From assembly GCA_964481385.1 (NCBI GenBank), contig CAYZTN010000053.1, forward strand, positions 1-8,892: a stretch of 8,892 nt of DNA, in the 5' to 3' direction. A program made the translations under genes and the position numbers. This DNA comes from UMGS1649 sp964481385 (GTDB lineage Bacteria > Bacillota > Clostridia > TANB77 > CAG-465). Shown here one piece after another: positions 6,988 through 8,892 of this stretch. The notes beneath the pieces were generated by a model that saw nothing but the letters and a program-made list of their open reading frames with translations, did not search any database and was not told the origin of the DNA. Every line of letters begins with the position of its first letter. Positions within the stretch are counted from its first letter, which is position 1.

Positions 6988-7227
6988 TTATATCGAATAT
7001 AGCTTCTCAAGGTACTCCTCGAAACGCTTTCGTTTTATCATAGTTCTTTTCCCTACACGCAAAGTAAAATTGCAATCCTCTTGCCTTATGAGCTTGTATA
7101 TTGTGTCTCTACCAATGCCCGTATAGGCTGCCGTTTCTTCAATAGATAGGTTTTGTCTATGCCATAAAGGGACATCGGAACCTCGGCTCTTGAACCATTC
7201 TCTTTGGAAATTAACCTCGCTATCCAT
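6988..7227 (-). CDS. Tn916-Xis-like helix-turn-helix protein, second copy from int
   Basis: The product is 79 residues from the ATG at 7227, chosen because GGGAGG lies 8 nt upstream. An earlier in-frame ATG at 7245 overlaps the preceding stop as ATGA but has no SD. The 61-residue Xis core is present: VPLWHRQNLSIEETAAYTGIG, RDTIYKLIRQEDCNF, then a basic wing (KRTMIKRKRFEEYLEKLYSI). It sits between the two upstream copies and the int-proximal one in sequence as well as in position: it keeps the LSIEE and YSI ends of the former but differs in the recognition helix. It may be a second directionality factor or a regulator of the module. Confidence 0.82.
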   Translation of the reverse strand: MDSEVNFQREWFKSRGSDVPLWHRQNLSIEETAAYTGIGRDTIYKLIRQEDCNFTLRVGKRTMIKRKRFEEYLEKLYSI

Positions 7228-7241
7228 TTGTGATTCCTCCC

Positions 7242-7463
7242 TCATATTGAGTACACTCTTTCAATATACTCATCAAACTTTCTTCTTTTTATCATTCTTC
7301 TTGTTCCAATCCACAGCACAAAAGGACAATCTTCCGGATTAGTCAGTTCGTATAATTTACTCATACCGATACCTGAATATCGAGAAGTTTCTTCAATGCT
7401 CAAAGTTGGTTTGAACCAAATAGGCACTTCGTCCTTTTTACTATTCTTTCGATTGTCTGACAT
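7242..7463 (-). CDS. Tn916-Xis-like helix-turn-helix protein, third copy from int
   Basis: The product is 73 residues. The N-terminus is basic and polar (SDNRKNSKKDE), followed by the Xis core (VPIWFKPTLSIEETSRYSGIG, LYELTNPEDCPFVLWIG, RRMIKRRKFDEYIERVYSI). It matches the fourth copy at 49 of 61 core residues by direct comparison, although the DNA differs at many third codon positions. AAGGAGG lies 8 nt before the ATG, and that SD is the 3' arm of a small hairpin. A 96-nt gap with two hairpins separates it from the copy upstream, so it may be expressed differently. Confidence 0.82.
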   Translation of the reverse strand: MSDNRKNSKKDEVPIWFKPTLSIEETSRYSGIGMSKLYELTNPEDCPFVLWIGTRRMIKRRKFDEYIERVYSI

Positions 7464-7473
7464 TTGATTTTCC

Positions 7474-7497
7474 TCCTTGATTTTGATGTCTCAAGGA
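7474..7497 (-). promoter_or_regulatory. Hairpin that can cover the ribosome-binding site of the third xis-like gene
   Basis: On the minus strand TCCTTGA (7491-7497) can pair with TCAAGGA (7474-7480) over a 10-nt loop. The 3' arm contains most of the AAGGAGG SD of the gene starting at 7463. Seven base pairs are enough to lower ribosome access but not to abolish it. Whether it forms in vivo is inference. Confidence 0.4.
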
Positions 7498-7512
7498 TAC
7501 ATAAAAATGATT

Positions 7513-7541
7513 GATGAGCCAATGATGCGAATTGGCTCATC
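7513..7541 (-). terminator. 11-bp hairpin between two xis-like genes, possible weak terminator
   Basis: GATGAGCCAAT (7513-7523) and ATTGGCTCATC (7531-7541) are perfect reverse complements with a 7-nt loop. On the minus strand AATCATTTTT follows. The T-run is short and starts 4 nt after the stem, so partial termination or an mRNA-stabilising end is as likely as full termination. It lies 18 nt after the stop of the fourth xis-like gene. Confidence 0.5.
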
Positions 7542-7559
7542 GCACACTTGACAATTTGG

Positions 7560-7778
7560 TTAAATGGAATACTGCCTTTCGATATATTCATCGAATTTTT
7601 TACGCTTAATCATCCTTCTGTTACCTATCCATAACACAAAGGGACAATCCTCCGGATTCGTCAATTCATAAAGTTTATCTCTACCAATGCCGGAATAAGC
7701 AACTGCTTCTTCGATGGAAAGATTGGGCTTATGCCATAAAGGAATATTGTATTTCTCTTTATCTTTTCTTTCAGGCAT
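7560..7778 (-). CDS. Tn916-Xis-like helix-turn-helix protein, fourth copy from int
   Basis: The product is 72 residues from the ATG at 7778, which has AAAGGGG 7 nt upstream. A longer frame starting at 7886 would add a segment lying inside the mazF-like gene in another frame and lacks support. The core reads IPLWHKPNLSIEEAVAYSGIG, DKLYELTNPEDCPFVLWIG, RRMIKRKKFDEYIERQYSI, nearly the third copy. The start overlaps the last 8 nt of the mazF-like gene, so the two are translationally coupled, the arrangement often seen for toxin-antitoxin partners. A DNA-binding partner of the nuclease is therefore a possible alternative role, although the family points to recombination control. Confidence 0.82.
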   Translation of the reverse strand: MPERKDKEKYNIPLWHKPNLSIEEAVAYSGIGRDKLYELTNPEDCPFVLWIGNRRMIKRKKFDEYIERQYSI

Positions 7779-8331
7779 TTTTACACCCCTTTCCTTTGAC
7801 CGAGGTGCGTTTGTCATAAACGATATAATCCCAACCGCTATTATTGCACTTGTCGCAGTGGTCTTTGCTTTTCGCAAACGGGTCAAGACGCCTTACAACA
7901 TAATTCGGGTCGTGGATATAGTCGCTCAGGCACTTGGGGCATAAGCAGCGAATATCTCCGGTTCTGTCAGTGTTGTAAATCCATAAACCAAAAGTCTTTT
8001 TAAGAGCTGCGTTAATATGCTTCCATAGCCTTTCATCGTTTACCGAACCAATGTAGTCTGTAAGTTCGTCCTTATTGACGGTCTGTATCTGTTCAAGAAG
8101 AACCATTGACGGCTTCTTCAGACCGAAGTCCTCACCCAAAATGATGTGTGAAGGAAGATACTTCTTTTTCATTACAGCCGTAACAGCCGCAACAATAATT
8201 GTCGGAGCATTGGCATTAAAGTTGTCTGCCTGAATTACCATTACAGGTCTCTCTCCCGACTGGACAGACCCTTCTCTTTTTCCAAAATCGTAGTAGAATA
8301 AATCTCCACGCTGAATTTCTTTTCTCTGCAT
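7771..8331 (-). CDS. MazF/PemK-family endoribonuclease-like protein with C-terminal zinc ribbon
   Basis: MazF enzymes cut mRNA at short sequences. Residues 1-117 show the family pattern: RGDLFYYDFG, GSVQSGERPVMVIQAD, TIIVAAVTAV, LPSHIIL, MVLLEQIQTVNKDELTDYIG and ALKKTFGLW. Arg28 (in GERPV) and Thr51 (in AAVTAV) fall where Bacillus MazF has its catalytic Arg25 and Thr48, so activity looks intact. Residues 118-186 are an addition with CLCPKC (Cys129, Cys131, Cys134) and CDKC (Cys159, Cys162), a likely zinc-binding fold. At 186 residues it is well above the usual 110-120. No MazE-like antitoxin precedes it. AGAGG lies about 10 nt before the ATG. It follows the sigma-like gene by 109 nt and overlaps the first xis-like gene. 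It may act as an RNA-level regulator of the element rather than as a classic toxin (inference). Confidence 0.82.
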   Translation of the reverse strand: MQRKEIQRGDLFYYDFGKREGSVQSGERPVMVIQADNFNANAPTIIVAAVTAVMKKKYLPSHIILGEDFGLKKPSMVLLEQIQTVNKDELTDYIGSVNDERLWKHINAALKKTFGLWIYNTDRTGDIRCLCPKCLSDYIHDPNYVVRRLDPFAKSKDHCDKCNNSGWDYIVYDKRTSVKGKGCKNA

Positions 8332-8366
8332 ATATGTATAACCTCTCTGTTCATTTAGTCTTGAAA

Positions 8367-8432
8367 GTGCATTTCATATCTGGAATTGAAATAACCCCTT
8401 CACTCATTTGGACAAAGGGGGTCAAAATGCAC
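8367..8432 (-). promoter_or_regulatory. Nested inverted repeats between the sigma-like and mazF-like genes
   Basis: GTGCATTT (8367-8374) and AAATGCAC (8425-8432) are an outer 8-bp inverted repeat. Inside it CCCCTT (8395-8400) and AAGGGG (8415-8420) form an inner one with a 14-nt loop. On the minus strand the inner stem is followed by TTATTTCAATT, a poor T-run, so it could be a weak terminator of the sigma-like gene. The outer pair lies about 35 nt before the mazF-like start and may be a regulator site. I found no convincing promoter in the 109-nt gap. Confidence 0.4.
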
Positions 8433-8440
8433 ACCCAAAA

Positions 8441-8892
8441 TCAGAGGTTTTCATAAAATTTTTTGAAATTTTTTCTTGCTGCGGCAATAGACTTATCTAC
8501 AACGCTGTAATATACGCCTTCTTCCTTTGCGATTTTTCTTGAACTCATACCTAATAAAATCGCTTTAATCAGTCTTTCTCTCTGAACGGGTTTCAGCATT
8601 TCCAATACCTTTCTGACTTTTGCAATTTCTAACTGTCGAAGCTGTTCCTTTTCTTCCTCAATCCGTTCTTCCTCCGCTTGCTCAAACGGGTCAACAAACG
8701 GAGCAATCAGTTCCCGGTGGAACTGTTCAGAGATGTCATCTTCATATCCGTACACATCGATTGTTCTTTTTGCTCTCTTTTCGTACTTGTCGTTGTTTCT
8801 ATACGACTCGTCAATTACTTCGCCCTGAGCCATAGAAAGCAGAATAAACGGAGTGTACCGACGGATAACATCAGGGTATTTAACCCACAATT
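8441..8892 (-). CDS. Sigma-70 region 4-like protein of a conjugative element (N-terminus off the window)
   Basis: The frame is open to the right edge. A TTG near the edge (8890) is a codon in the frame rather than a supported start, so the 5' end is taken as missing. About 149 residues are visible: YTPFILLSMAQGEVIDESY, an acidic, probably coiled segment (VDPFEQAEEERIEEEKEQLRQ split over positions 67-88), then about 90-149 with a helix-turn-helix (RLIKAILLGMSSRKIAKEEG, YYSVVDKSIAAARKNFKKF) like sigma region 4. Small sigma-like proteins of this sort sit upstream of xis-int in Tn916-type elements (orf7 position) and control transfer or excision genes. It is at the head of the module here. The exact family is uncertain. 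Confidence 0.72.
   Translation of the reverse strand, partial: LWVKYPDVIRRYTPFILLSMAQGEVIDESYRNNDKYEKRAKRTIDVYGYEDDISEQFHRELIAPFVDPFEQAEEERIEEEKEQLRQLEIAKVRKVLEMLKPVQRERLIKAILLGMSSRKIAKEEGVYYSVVDKSIAAARKNFKKFYENL

Noticed and set aside
7779..7886. Longer start for the fourth xis-like gene
   Set aside because: The added segment is the mazF-like coding sequence in another frame, and the ATG at 7778 has AAAGGGG at the right distance.

Overview
The window reads as part of the genome of an AT-rich, low-GC Gram-positive gut bacterium of the Clostridia (Ruminococcus/Lachnospiraceae-like). The reasons are an exported DUF6273-type protein, DUF6462-type proteins, a Tn916-family integrase/excisionase module and strong AGGAGG-type Shine-Dalgarno (SD) sequences. 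Every convincing gene is on the minus strand, so the window is described right to left, in the direction of transcription.

Right part (about 8892 to 5100): the integration end of an integrative conjugative element. In order it holds the 3' part of a sigma-70 region 4-like protein (8441-8892), an orphan MazF/PemK-type endoribonuclease with an added zinc-ribbon tail (7771-8331), four consecutive small Tn916-Xis-like proteins (7560-7778, 7242-7463, 6988-7227, 6724-6975), and a 418-residue tyrosine recombinase with all catalytic residues (5455-6711). The genes overlap or lie 12-14 nt apart, except for one 96-nt gap between the first two Xis genes. That gap holds two hairpins, one of which covers the next SD. 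Downstream of the integrase is a 380-nt non-coding stretch with a 10-bp direct repeat spaced exactly 50 bp. It resembles the Tn916 integrase arm-site core and probably contains the element end.

Middle (5073 to 4251): a strong terminator, then a tight three-gene operon of two DUF6462-like small proteins and a two-helix membrane peptide. It is closed by a 13-bp hairpin. These look like genes of another mobile module abutting the first.

Left part (4246 to 1): a self-inhibited (class II) Fic AMP-transferase with a winged-helix tail, whose promoter sits inside an inverted repeat; a broken small reading frame; and a large secreted multidomain protein (at least 930 residues, running off the left edge). 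The secreted protein has a clear sigma-A promoter followed by a perfect 9+9-bp palindrome just after the predicted transcription start.

The most unusual points are the four Xis paralogues in front of one integrase, the zinc-ribbon MazF without an antitoxin, the SD-masking hairpin between xis copies, and the palindromic control sites of the fic and surface-protein genes. Family assignments come from motif recognition by eye. No database search was possible.
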